Source of the DNA: an uncultured Lachnospiraceae bacterium
GTDB lineage: Bacteria; Bacillota; Clostridia; Lachnospirales; Lachnospiraceae
Assembly: GCA_910578115.1 (NCBI GenBank)
Contig: CAJTPO010000027.1
Location: 1-63,053, forward strand
Length of the DNA stretch: 63,053 bases
Direction: 5' to 3'
In this document: piece by piece, positions 24,898 to 33,899 of the stretch
How positions within the stretch are numbered: position 1 is the first letter of the stretch
Layout: the number at the start of each line of letters is the position of its first letter
Program-made: the position numbers and the translations under genes
Notes under the pieces: generated by a model
Seen by the model: only the letters and a program-made list of their open reading frames with translations
Told to the model about the DNA's origin: nothing
Databases searched by the model: none

Positions 24898-26154
24898 TTA
24901 TCTTTTACGCAGCACTTCCTCTTCATATTTCTGCACTTCTCCAAACAGATCAAAGTCCCCCGCCACACCGCACTGTTCACAATAATAGTTCCATACATCC
25001 CCGAAAGGCAGCATCTTCACCGCCTCCTGCATCGCCATCAGCTCCGTAAAACGGCTTTCGTCCTGCAGCTTCTTCAACCGCTCATTGGGTGTGCATAATG
25101 CCATCATCAGCGCCTTCTGGAAACTTCTCATACCCACCGCCCACGCGGATACACGGTTAATACTGGCGTCAAAATAATCCAGAGCGATGTAGACACGCTC
25201 CAGCGCGTTGCACCGCACAATCTCCTTTGCGATTTCTCTCGTCTCGTCATCCAGAAGCAGTACATGATCGGAATCCCAGCGAACGCCTCTGGTCACATGC
25301 AGAGCGATTTCCGGGTAAAAACAGAGCATCGCCGGAATCTTATCCGATACCAGTTCCGTAGGGTGATAGTGCCCGTTATCCATCAACGGAAGACATCCCT
25401 CATTTCTGGCCGCCAGAGACAGCGCAAACTCCGCAGATCCCGCCGTATAGGACTCCACACCAATACCAAATACCTTCGACTCTACACAGGGTTTTACTTT
25501 TGTCCTGTCGTAAGGCTCAGAAAGTATCTCCTCGATAGACTCCTTATAACGCATCCTGGGACCCAGACGATCCGCCGGCACATCCTTGAAACCGTCACCC
25601 GTCCAGATGTTCATAACACAGGGAATTCCTGTCTCTTCTGCAAAATACTGAGAAATACGGATACACGCTTTGCCGTGTTCGATCCAGAACCTGCGCACCT
25701 CCGGATCAGGACTGGAAAGCGTCAATCCGTCCTTCACCATCGGATGCGAGAAAAAAGTAGGGTTAAAATCCAGTCCCATGCCTTTTTCCTTCGCAAACGC
25801 AACCCATCTCTCAAAGTGCTTCGGCTCCAGCCTGTCACGGTCTGCGTGTTCCCCTTCCGCAAAAATCGCATAGCACGCATGTACATTGATCTTCTTTTTA
25901 CCGGGAATCAGGGAAATAGCCTTATCCATATCCGCCATCAATTCTTCCGGCGTCCTCGCCTTGCCCGGATAATCTCCCGTAGTCTGAATACCGCCGGTCA
26001 ACGGGCCGTCATGGTCAAAGCCTGTTACATCGTCACCCTGCCAGCAGTGCATGGAGACAGGCACCCTTTTCAGAGTCTCCAGCGCTGCATCCGTATCCAC
26101 CCCGATTGCCGCAAAGATTTCTTTTGCAGAGACGTATCTTTCTGTTGTTGTCAT
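24898..26154 (-). CDS. rhaA: L-rhamnose isomerase
   Basis: Converts L-rhamnose to L-rhamnulose. The 418-residue protein is the normal length. PVSMHCWQGDDVTGFD near residue 32, FNPTFFSHPMVKDGLTLSSPD (about 132-152), NIWTGDGFKDVPADR, and DNGHYHPTELVSDKIPAML with metal-binding residues are all diagnostic. The start follows GGAGAGCAAGAAC. The 130-base leader ahead of it holds tandem Shine-Dalgarno-like repeats. Confidence 0.96.
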   Translation of the reverse strand: MTTTERYVSAKEIFAAIGVDTDAALETLKRVPVSMHCWQGDDVTGFDHDGPLTGGIQTTGDYPGKARTPEELMADMDKAISLIPGKKKINVHACYAIFAEGEHADRDRLEPKHFERWVAFAKEKGMGLDFNPTFFSHPMVKDGLTLSSPDPEVRRFWIEHGKACIRISQYFAEETGIPCVMNIWTGDGFKDVPADRLGPRMRYKESIEEILSEPYDRTKVKPCVESKVFGIGVESYTAGSAEFALSLAARNEGCLPLMDNGHYHPTELVSDKIPAMLCFYPEIALHVTRGVRWDSDHVLLLDDETREIAKEIVRCNALERVYIALDYFDASINRVSAWAVGMRSFQKALMMALCTPNERLKKLQDESRFTELMAMQEAVKMLPFGDVWNYYCEQCGVAGDFDLFGEVQKYEEEVLRKR

Positions 26155-26162
26155 GTTCTTGC

Positions 26163-26240
26163 TCTCCTTTTCTTTTACTATGGTTTCTTTTCCTTTACTA
26201 TGGTTCCTTTTCTTTTACCATGTTCCTTTCCTTTACAGTT
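26163..26240 (-). repeat. Tandem Shine-Dalgarno-like repeats in the rhaA leader
   Basis: Four imperfect copies of about 20 bases, in gene orientation GTAAARGAAAAGGAACCATA, run up to the rhaA ribosome binding site. One copy contains an ATG that opens a seven-codon reading frame ending in TAG. The last unit merges with the real Shine-Dalgarno GGAGAG. Confidence 0.65.
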
Positions 26241-26287
26241 AACGCTGTTAAAAATTGTACTTCTGTCTGAATGACGGTCTCCGGAGC

Positions 26288-27700
26288 CTACCTGTATTTT
26301 GGCTCGAACACCTGAATCTCAAAGGATTCCGCCACACACTTCCTTGCCGCTGCCAGTCCCGCCAGTTCCCCGGCTTGGATCATCTGCGCCATGATATTGC
26401 CGATGGCCGTCGCTTCTCCCGGTCCTGCATAGACTGTCTTACCCGTGGCCTGCGCCGTCAGCCGGTTCAAATACGCTGCATTGGAGCCGCCGCCGATCAC
26501 ATGAATACTGTCGTAGGTCTTTCCGGTATTTTTCTCAATCTCCCGCACCGTCTGTCCATAACATTCCGCCAGGCTGCGGTAAATGACCCGGGCAGTCTCC
26601 CCCGGCGTTTCTGGTACCTGCTGCCCCGTCCTGCGGCAATACTCCTGTACCGCCTTCGTCATGTTCTCCGGAGCCAGGAAACAGGCATCGTTTGCATCCA
26701 CCAGCGACATAATATCCTGTTCCTCCTCCGCCATCCGGCAAAGCTCCGCAAAGGAATACCTGTCATGCAGTTCATGACGCACCGACTGGATCATCCAAAG
26801 CCCCATGATATTTTTCAGATAGCGGAACCGGTATTCATACCCGCCTTCATTGGTGAAATTAGCCTGCCTGCTCTCTTCCCCGCAATCCGCTTCCGGCAAT
26901 TCCACCCCCATCAGCGACCATGTACCGGAACTGATATACAGCCCGTCTCCCTCCGCTTTCGGCATCGCCATCACCGCCGAGGCCGTATCGTGACTGCCGC
27001 ATAACACCACCCTGCAGTCAAAACCAACCTGCGCTGCAATGTCTGCTTTCAGACTGCCGACTTCGCTGCCCGGCATCTGCAACGGCAAAAACATCTCTTC
27101 CGGATATCCCAGCCGCCGGATCAGTTCCCTGTCCCACTGTTTTGTTACCGGACTGACAAGCTGTGTGGACGTTCCGTTTGTATACTCGGAAACCTTTTTC
27201 CCCGTTAAAAGAAACTGAAAATAATCCGGCAGCATCAGAAATGTCTTCGCCTTCTTTAGTATCTCCGGCCGTTTCAGCCTGTCCGCCATCAGCTGATAAA
27301 TCGTATTGAATATCTGCTTCTGTATCCCCGTTCCCGCGTAGAGCTCGCTTTCCCCGATCAGCCTGTAGACCGCTTCATCACACCCGTTTGTCCTGCCGTC
27401 ACGGTAACCGTATGTATCACCCAGCAATCGATCCTGCTCGTCCAGCAGCACATAGTCCACCGCCCACGTGTCCACTGATATGCTTTGCGGGATTTTACCG
27501 GCTTTCGCACATGCCTTCATGCCGTTTAGGATTTCCGTAAACAAACGCTGTGTATCCCACACGAGCTTACCGTCCTTATTTGCCATCCCGTTTTCAAAGC
27601 GGTAAATCTCTTCCAGATGCATTTTCCCATCTTCCAGATGCCCCAGCATATGCCTTCCGCTGGATGCCCCGATATCCACCGCCAGATAATATCCGCCCAT
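26288..27700 (-). CDS. rhaB: Rhamnulokinase
   Basis: An FGGY-family kinase of 470 residues that phosphorylates L-rhamnulose at O1. The phosphate motif YYLAVDIGASSGRHMLG is at the N-terminus, SVDTWAVDYVLLD carries a substrate aspartate (about residue 75), and VIGGGSNAAYLNRLTAQATG is the C-terminal ATP motif. First gene of the rhamnose train, divergent from an AraC regulator. No rhamnose transporter or mutarotase is visible nearby. Confidence 0.95.
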   Translation of the reverse strand: MGGYYLAVDIGASSGRHMLGHLEDGKMHLEEIYRFENGMANKDGKLVWDTQRLFTEILNGMKACAKAGKIPQSISVDTWAVDYVLLDEQDRLLGDTYGYRDGRTNGCDEAVYRLIGESELYAGTGIQKQIFNTIYQLMADRLKRPEILKKAKTFLMLPDYFQFLLTGKKVSEYTNGTSTQLVSPVTKQWDRELIRRLGYPEEMFLPLQMPGSEVGSLKADIAAQVGFDCRVVLCGSHDTASAVMAMPKAEGDGLYISSGTWSLMGVELPEADCGEESRQANFTNEGGYEYRFRYLKNIMGLWMIQSVRHELHDRYSFAELCRMAEEEQDIMSLVDANDACFLAPENMTKAVQEYCRRTGQQVPETPGETARVIYRSLAECYGQTVREIEKNTGKTYDSIHVIGGGSNAAYLNRLTAQATGKTVYAGPGEATAIGNIMAQMIQAGELAGLAAARKCVAESFEIQVFEPKYR

Positions 27701-27748
27701 GATCTCCCCTCCGTTTCTTCTATAGCCGATTCCGTAACCGTTCAGATA

Positions 27749-27757
27749 CCCCCCCCC
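27749..27757 (-). repeat. G9 homopolymer upstream of rhaB
   Basis: Nine consecutive C on the plus strand (G9 on the rhaB coding strand) lie about 50 bases ahead of the rhaB start, in the likely leader or promoter. Tracts of this length are prone to slippage. Confidence 0.6.
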
Positions 27758-27900
27758 GCCGTACCTGATCCCTGCAGTAATTTGCCTTCGTCCGCTTCAT
27801 TACTGATGGACTTTTGTTCTTTCTACGATTATCATATAAGAATAAGAGCAAAAAATTAAGGTCGCCTCCGGACAAAATGAGGGACCTTCGTTGCAAAAAA

Positions 27901-28082
27901 GTTGATTTGCAAAGCAAATCAACTTTGCGAGATTCGCTTCGCGAACTCGGATAATGCCAAAAAGTTTTAACTTTGCGGGATTTAACTTTATGTGATTCGC
28001 TTCGCGAACTCGGATAATGCCAAAAAAGTTTTAACTTTGCGGGATTTAACTTTATGTAATTCGTTTCGCAAACCCGAATAAT
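27901..28082 (+). repeat. Tandem hairpin array upstream of the rhamnose regulator, related to the three-hairpin repeats
   Basis: A perfect hairpin GTTGATTTGC-AAA-GCAAATCAAC (27901-27923) is followed by three units starting at 27931, 27994 and 28058 (period 63-64 bases). Each unit has a TTCGC-TTC-GCGAA-type hairpin within gattcgcttcgcgaactcgg, joined by aactttgcgggatttaactt. The order (hairpin III, then TGCGAG...CTCGG hairpin II) parallels copies A-D and has the same orientation relative to the downstream gene. The divergent promoters of rhaB and the regulator must lie in or beside it. Confidence 0.75.
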
Positions 28083-28092
28083 AGAGGTAACT

Positions 28093-29064
28093 ATGAGAGA
28101 AGAACTGTTACACCACCTGCGGCAGATCACTGCCGAAGAACAAGCCCTTCTGCAGGGCCATGCCGACATTCAGAAAGAAATCTACACCTCCAGCCGGGAA
28201 TTTGTGGTGGACAACGCAAAGCTTCTGGAACGCGGCCACCTGATTGAGATCCGTCCTCACACCCGCTTCACGCATTTTCCCAGGCACCGCCACAATTACG
28301 CCGAGCTGGTCCATATGTGCTGCGGCTCTACCACACACATCATAAACGACAGCGACAGGATTGTCCTGCAGGAGGGAGACCTGCTTTTTCTCAACCAGGC
28401 TGCTGCCCATGAGATCCTGCCCGCCGGCCGGGACGATATCGCAGTCAACTTTATCATTCTGCCGGAGTTCTTCGACCGTCCGCTCTCCATGATGGAGCGG
28501 GAAAATGTGCTGCGCAGTTTTCTTATCTCCACCCTGTCGAGTCATGACTCGCAGATCACTTACCTGCACTTTCAGGCCAAAGAGATCCTGCCGATCCAGA
28601 ATCTGATCGAAAACATGCTCTGGAACCTGATCGACAAAAAGCCCGGCACCAACACCATCAATCAAATCACCATGGGACTGATCTTCATGAATCTTTCCGT
28701 TTTCGCCGATTCGATGGCCAGGAATCAGGGCGGCAATTACGAACAGGATCTGATCTTCCGCGTCCTGAAATATATTGAGACGCATTATAAAAGCGGCACT
28801 TTGACCGACATCTGCGCCGAGATCAAATTGCCGCCCTACTATATCAGCCGCCTTTTGAAAAAATATACCGGACAGACCTTCAAGGACCTTTTGCAGCAGC
28901 AAAAGCTCCAGCAGGCAGTCTATCTACTGTCCCAGACAACGCTGTCCGCAGATGATATCATCGACGCGGTCGGTTATAACAACAGCAGCTACTTTTACCG
29001 TATCTTTCGTGAAAAGTACGGCTGTTCACCAAAAGAGTACCGGATGCTCAACCTTCCACAATGA
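28093..29064 (+). CDS. AraC-family regulator, probable rhamnose activator
   Basis: A 323-residue protein with an N-terminal cupin sugar-sensing domain (RHRHNYAELVHMCCGS about residues 62-77, then GDLLFLNQAAAHEI) and a C-terminal double helix-turn-helix (LTDICAEIKLPPYYISRLLKKYTGQTF, then AVGYNNSSYFYRIFREKYGCSPKEYR). It is divergent from rhaB and so is probably the L-rhamnose-responsive activator of the operon. Its last 17 bases overlap the convergent DUF3737 gene. The start follows GAGGTAACT. Confidence 0.88.
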   Translation: MREELLHHLRQITAEEQALLQGHADIQKEIYTSSREFVVDNAKLLERGHLIEIRPHTRFTHFPRHRHNYAELVHMCCGSTTHIINDSDRIVLQEGDLLFLNQAAAHEILPAGRDDIAVNFIILPEFFDRPLSMMERENVLRSFLISTLSSHDSQITYLHFQAKEILPIQNLIENMLWNLIDKKPGTNTINQITMGLIFMNLSVFADSMARNQGGNYEQDLIFRVLKYIETHYKSGTLTDICAEIKLPPYYISRLLKKYTGQTFKDLLQQQKLQQAVYLLSQTTLSADDIIDAVGYNNSSYFYRIFREKYGCSPKEYRMLNLPQ

Positions 29065-29884
29065 TCTCTCCGTGCGACGCTTCGTCATCCCGGATGATCT
29101 CGCCCACAGCGGGTACCACAATCCGGCCGGACAGTGGATTCTTGATACTTAAGATCGGAGCCGTGACAGTCGCCTCCACCTCGGATTTCTCGAAGGATAA
29201 ATCCGTATCGACCATCTCACAGTCGATCAGTTTGAGATTTTTACAATAACAAAGCGGCTGCGTACCGATGATCTTACAGTGATCAAAGGTCACATTCTCA
29301 CAGTACCAGGCAAGATATTCACCCTTGACGACACTGTTGCGGATCGTCACATTTTTCGCGTGCCAGAAGGCATCCTTCGTGTCGAAATCACAGTGGTCGA
29401 ATACCGAGTCCTGTATGTACTGGAAGGAATACTTGCCCTGTAGCCGTACCTCTTCAAAGTGCAGTCTGTCAGAGCGCATCATGAAATATTCGCCCTGTAC
29501 ACTGCAGTCTTTCATCTCGATCTCCTGCACCGACCAGCCAAACTCCGGCGAGATCACGTCACAGCCATGCATCTTTACCCGGCTGCACTCCCGCAGCGCC
29601 TTGATCCCGTGCAGCTTCGTATCCGTAATCTCGATCTCATGGGAGTACCAGAGCGCTGCCCGGCAAAGTTCCGTCATCTCCGAACCTTTAATTTTCAGTC
29701 TGTCGTCATGCCAGAAGGGATAGCGAAGATTAAAGAAACAGTTCTCCACGCTGATATCTCTGCCCTCTTTAAATGCGCTTTCACCGTCCGCCGGACCGTC
29801 AAAGGCACAATCGACCACTTCAATACCATTGCTGCCGTATAAAGCACGCTCCTGATCAAACGTCTGATTTTTTATCGTCTCCAT
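29048..29884 (-). CDS. DUF3737 family protein
   Basis: A 278-residue protein built from short right-handed beta-helix turns rich in Cys, Asp and Trp (VDCAFDG, ENCFFNLRYPFWHDDRL, FDHCDFDTKDAFWHAKNVTIRNS). This matches the DUF3737 family, whose function is not known. The start at 29884 (METIKNQ) follows GGAGTTAACAAT; the longer frame lacks homology. The product is probably cytoplasmic, with no signal peptide. The MATE gene lies about 60 bases upstream. Confidence 0.8.
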   Translation of the reverse strand: METIKNQTFDQERALYGSNGIEVVDCAFDGPADGESAFKEGRDISVENCFFNLRYPFWHDDRLKIKGSEMTELCRAALWYSHEIEITDTKLHGIKALRECSRVKMHGCDVISPEFGWSVQEIEMKDCSVQGEYFMMRSDRLHFEEVRLQGKYSFQYIQDSVFDHCDFDTKDAFWHAKNVTIRNSVVKGEYLAWYCENVTFDHCKIIGTQPLCYCKNLKLIDCEMVDTDLSFEKSEVEATVTAPILSIKNPLSGRIVVPAVGEIIRDDEASHGEIIVEG

Positions 29885-29945
29885 ATTGTTAACTCCTTCC
29901 TGCGGGCCTGGAATCTTCCTCTGTCCCGCCAAGCACTGCAGCCTT

Positions 29946-31406
29946 TTACGTCACGGCCCTGCCATGTCCAGTCTCCATCCATTTCCCCCGCAGAAGCCGC
30001 ACGAGAAACAGCAATCCACGCACACACAATTCTCCGCACATGGCGATCCACACGCCCACCAGTCCCAGACGCGGCGCCAGCAGAGAAGCCGCCGTGATGC
30101 GGACGCCCCACATACTGGCCAGATTGATCATACTGGGAATCAGCGTATCCCCTGCGCCCCGCAGCGCACCGGCGGTCACGATAGACACTGCAAACAAAGG
30201 TTCCGCGAAGGCTTCAATCCGCAGCACCCTCACACCCAGCTCGCGGATTGCCGCATCCGGCGTCAGCATTGAGAACATGAGCGGAGCGCCGAGAAACATC
30301 AGGCCGCCCGTACAGGTCATCACGGCCGCGCCAAGCATCACGGCCAGATTGGCGTAACGCTTTGCCCGCTCCGGTTTTCCGGCTCCGATGCTCTGTCCGA
30401 CCAGTGTCGTTGCCGCCGTGCCGATACCGCTGCCCGGCATATAACAGAGGCTTTCCGCCGTCACCGACAGGGAATTGGCCGCCACCGATACCGTCCCCAG
30501 GGGAGCTACGATACGGGTCTCCGCGATATGCGCCCCACACATCACCGTATGCTCAAAGGCCATCGGCAGTGCAAGCCGAAGCGCCGTATGCAGATATTCA
30601 GGCTGGAAACAGAACGTTGCCGGAATTTCCGGGGATGAATCCTCAACGGATACGCCACCCGACAGATCTGCCTGCGCGGCAAAAAGCTGCCGTCGCCCTG
30701 CCAACCTCAGCCTCTTCGACCGGAAGCATACCGCATACAGCATCAGCACCGCCGTCACGGCTTCCGCCAGCGCCGTTCCCAGAGCCGCACCTGTCACGCC
30801 CATGCCGGCTCCCGGCATCGTGACCAAGATACCCGCCAGAGAAATCTGTCTTGTGGGAAAGATCAGAAAGCTGTTAAACACCACATCCAGCCCGCACATC
30901 ATGATGTTCAGCCGACTCGGCACCTTCATATCACCGCTGCACTGCAGCGCACTTCCGGCGGTATGGCGCATCTGCGCGGCCGGAAGCGCACAGGCGTAGA
31001 TCAGGAAATACCGGGAAGCATTCCCCCGGATCTCTTCCGCTCCGCCCAGCCAGACAGGAAGATGTGAGCTGATGCTGATCCCCACCGCGGAAGCGATCAG
31101 CCCGAACACCAGCGTACACAGGATCGCGTGCCGCAGGACATCCTTCGCATCTTTTTCCCGCTCCGCACCGATCAGCTGCGCCACCTGCACGGAAAATCCG
31201 GTGGCCGCAGAGGCGCACAGCCCGCCAAACAGCCAGGTCGTGCTGGAAACCAGTCCGATCGCCGCCGTCGCCGTCGCACCCAGACTGCCCACCATGGATG
31301 CATCGATATACTGCATGATGATCGAGCTGATCTGGGCCAGCACCGCCGGAATGCTCAGCTGTATGACCTGTTTCAGATATTCTCTTGTCTGCTGCTTCTC
31401 AGACAT
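29946..31406 (-). CDS. MATE-family multidrug/sodium exporter
   Basis: A 486-residue membrane protein with about 12 hydrophobic segments in two pseudo-symmetric halves. MQYIDASMVGSLGATATAAIGL in the first half and SVAANSLSVTAESLCYMPGSGIGTAATTLVGQSIGAGKPERAKR in the second are typical MatE motifs. MATE proteins export cationic drugs or metabolites using Na+ or H+. The start follows GGAGATAAAGAGGC. The gap 31407-31773 upstream holds only a weak 44-codon minus-strand frame (31536-31670) without support. Confidence 0.9.
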   Translation of the reverse strand: MSEKQQTREYLKQVIQLSIPAVLAQISSIIMQYIDASMVGSLGATATAAIGLVSSTTWLFGGLCASAATGFSVQVAQLIGAEREKDAKDVLRHAILCTLVFGLIASAVGISISSHLPVWLGGAEEIRGNASRYFLIYACALPAAQMRHTAGSALQCSGDMKVPSRLNIMMCGLDVVFNSFLIFPTRQISLAGILVTMPGAGMGVTGAALGTALAEAVTAVLMLYAVCFRSKRLRLAGRRQLFAAQADLSGGVSVEDSSPEIPATFCFQPEYLHTALRLALPMAFEHTVMCGAHIAETRIVAPLGTVSVAANSLSVTAESLCYMPGSGIGTAATTLVGQSIGAGKPERAKRYANLAVMLGAAVMTCTGGLMFLGAPLMFSMLTPDAAIRELGVRVLRIEAFAEPLFAVSIVTAGALRGAGDTLIPSMINLASMWGVRITAASLLAPRLGLVGVWIAMCGELCVRGLLFLVRLLRGKWMETGHGRAVT

Positions 31407-31773
31407 GCCTCTTTATCTCCTTATCTTCCATCAACAATATCACATATATAAAGTTCTATAGCACCCACCATAAAATGTCAACACCACTGCACTGCTGTCG
31501 GCGTAAAATCATTTTCAATTACAGAAAAAGGAAAACTATGCCAATTCACAGCACCTGTCTCCGCAGAAAAACTCCGCATCCGAAATCCCGGCAGGCAGCT
31601 CCCGAACCCCTTCCAGCCCATCTGCTGCTCTACGCGTCAATTTCAACGCGGAGTCTTTCATAAACCTCATAAACCCATTGAAATTCGTAAAAACATGCTG
31701 CAGATCATTAAGATCTCATACGATCTGCCAGCTGCTCCTGACACAACCCGTTACACCACGCAGGCTCTGATGC

Positions 31774-33777
31774 CTACCACAGCCGTTTCGCAGCTTCCTC
31801 TCCCGACGCGAACGGTCCCGGAACCGCATCCAGTCCACGGTGAGAGCCAAGATAATCCTCATTGAACGTGATCGCCGTTCCGTCCGGATTCTCGAATCTC
31901 TGCTCCGGCTCAAAGGCATATCCCAGAATATCGCTGTTAACGATACCGTCGCGGAAATCGCCCAGCAGCTCATACACATTCGTGTTCAGGAAATACCCGT
32001 TATCCTTTTCCACCAGTTCCACCGTCGCCGTATGCTCCGTGTCGACCAAGTTCGCCTGCTCCTTCTTCCACGCTTTGGCGCCGTTGAAGTAGGCATTGCC
32101 GTTCACCCACACAGGCAGATGCGAGAAATGATAGGATGCCAGCTTCCTCATGTCAGCCTGCTTATCCATATCGAAGTTCTCGATCCACTCGTCATAAGTC
32201 GGATACTCGTCAAACACATCCGTACCGACTACCTGATTGTCTGCCATCCTGAATCCCATATCTTCCTTCTCTTCCACTTCCTTAACCGGCCAGTTCTGGA
32301 TGAAGATATTGTTATAGATGCGGTTATCCCCGTGCAGGATCGTCATAAAGCCGGCCACCTCTGTACGGTGCCTGATATGGTACGGCGTATACCGGGGCTG
32401 GTTGACACCGTTCACGATATTGTCCGTGCCGCCGCCCACTGCAGTAAAGGAACCCAGGATCAGGTTATGTACACAGGCCACACCTTCCGTGGCGATGCGG
32501 ACAGCCGCTTTGGAGAGCATAATGTTGTTGTCGATCAGCGTCGGGCCGTGGCTCACTTCCACGAATACATCCTGGCTCATCATCGCGCCCTGTGCCATAG
32601 GCACGCCGTCCGGCGCATAGTTGTCATGCAGCAGATTCTGGGAAATACGCGTGCCCTGTGCCTGCCAGTCGCACCAGATACCCATCGTCGAATGGTGGAT
32701 ATGGTTGCGGCGCATCACAACGTCGATGGCAGCATGCAGTTTGATACCGGAAATCTCCGCACCGCCCAGCTGCTGCATATTGTTGATATTGTGAATATGG
32801 TTGTCCTCGATCAGACTGAATACGCAGCCCATACGGCCTACGATACCGGTCTGCTCACAGTGATGAATATGACAGCGTCTTACGATATGGCTGCCCACCT
32901 TCTCCTTCAGCCAGCCGTGATACTGACCGCGGCATACCGCGTCGCGCTCCATCTGTGTGGGACTCTTCACATGTTTGCGGGTAAAATAGTGGTCATTCTC
33001 TTCGTCGTAATATTTACCCAGAGAGATACCGCAGCACTTACTGTTGCTGATCTCGCAGTCCTCGATGATCCAGCCCCTGGACCAGTGTGGTCCTACCATA
33101 CCATCCTGATAAGCCGCCGGCGGAGCCCATGTTGTTGCGGCCTTATTCACATTGAAACCGCTGAACGTGATATAGCCCACACCCGTTTTGGAAGGCATGA
33201 AGCAGTTGCGGCGCACGTTGATGTCTACTTTCTCCTCATTCGGGTTCTTGCCCTGGAAGTTGGCATAGATTACCGTCTCGTTGCCGTCCTGCTCGGTATA
33301 CCACTTATAGACGGACCACTCCTGCTCCCAGGAAGGCGGATAGATCTCGCCCTTGATGCACTCCTCCAGCGTCTCTGCCTCATACAGCTGACGGTCGTTT
33401 AAATAAACCGCTCCCGTATGGCGCACTACCGGTGCAAAGTACCAGTCGCCGCCCACAAAGGTCGTGTACGGATTATAGCTGCCAAACACCCCGTTGTCCA
33501 CACGGCAAACCCACACGTTCCCCTCATAGTGCTTCCAGTCCTTCATTTCTTCCGCTCCGGTGATCATTGCGCCTAACGGCACCTCGCTCCTGTACACGAT
33601 CCGCGCATCTTCCGTACCCGCATTCACCGGATCCACATACTCCCTGTAGATACCCGGCGCCACCAGCACCTCGTCGCCCGGCTTCGCCACCTTCGCCGCA
33701 TCATTGATGTGCCGGAACGGTGTTTCCTTGCTGCCGTTGCCCTCTTTCGCCGCAGCGGCATTGACATAGATGATCAT
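31774..33777 (-). CDS. GH120-type beta-xylosidase (right-handed beta-helix glycosidase)
   Basis: The 667-residue protein follows Thermoanaerobacterium XylC (family GH120) over its whole length: an N-terminal KEGNGSKETPFRHINDAAK beta-helix start, then NVWVCRVDNGVFGSYNPY, YANFQGKNPNEEKVDINVRR and GWIIEDCEISNSKCCGISLGK. The catalytic pair is preserved: Asp370 in CDWQAQGTR (nucleophile) and Glu407 in VFVEVSHGP (acid/base). The gap between them is 37 residues instead of 23 in XylC, because a Met/Ala/Pro-rich loop (about 388-402) is inserted. No signal peptide is seen, so it probably acts on imported xylooligosaccharides in the cytoplasm. The start follows GGAGGGTAACACA. Confidence 0.82.
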   Translation of the reverse strand: MIIYVNAAAAKEGNGSKETPFRHINDAAKVAKPGDEVLVAPGIYREYVDPVNAGTEDARIVYRSEVPLGAMITGAEEMKDWKHYEGNVWVCRVDNGVFGSYNPYTTFVGGDWYFAPVVRHTGAVYLNDRQLYEAETLEECIKGEIYPPSWEQEWSVYKWYTEQDGNETVIYANFQGKNPNEEKVDINVRRNCFMPSKTGVGYITFSGFNVNKAATTWAPPAAYQDGMVGPHWSRGWIIEDCEISNSKCCGISLGKYYDEENDHYFTRKHVKSPTQMERDAVCRGQYHGWLKEKVGSHIVRRCHIHHCEQTGIVGRMGCVFSLIEDNHIHNINNMQQLGGAEISGIKLHAAIDVVMRRNHIHHSTMGIWCDWQAQGTRISQNLLHDNYAPDGVPMAQGAMMSQDVFVEVSHGPTLIDNNIMLSKAAVRIATEGVACVHNLILGSFTAVGGGTDNIVNGVNQPRYTPYHIRHRTEVAGFMTILHGDNRIYNNIFIQNWPVKEVEEKEDMGFRMADNQVVGTDVFDEYPTYDEWIENFDMDKQADMRKLASYHFSHLPVWVNGNAYFNGAKAWKKEQANLVDTEHTATVELVEKDNGYFLNTNVYELLGDFRDGIVNSDILGYAFEPEQRFENPDGTAITFNEDYLGSHRGLDAVPGPFASGEEAAKRLW

Positions 33778-33899
33778 TGTGTTACCCTCCTTACATTTGT
33801 TTGATTATAATCAAGGCTGAGGAACAGCCGCCAAAACCCATTTGACAGTTGTTCTCAACCGTACTGCCCGTAAACCCCGAAAGTATCATCCACAGCGCG

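Noticed and set aside
27901..28082. CRISPR array upstream of the AraC gene
   Set aside because: The units are about 63 bases, fully repetitive with no unique spacers, and no cas genes are present.
31407..31773. Small gene (44 codons, 31536-31670, minus strand) between the MATE and GH120 genes
   Set aside because: No ribosome binding site, no homology recognised and no conservation evidence.
31840..33402. A 520-codon plus-strand frame opposite the GH120 gene
   Set aside because: Antisense shadow; the minus-strand frame matches GH120 over its full length with both catalytic residues.
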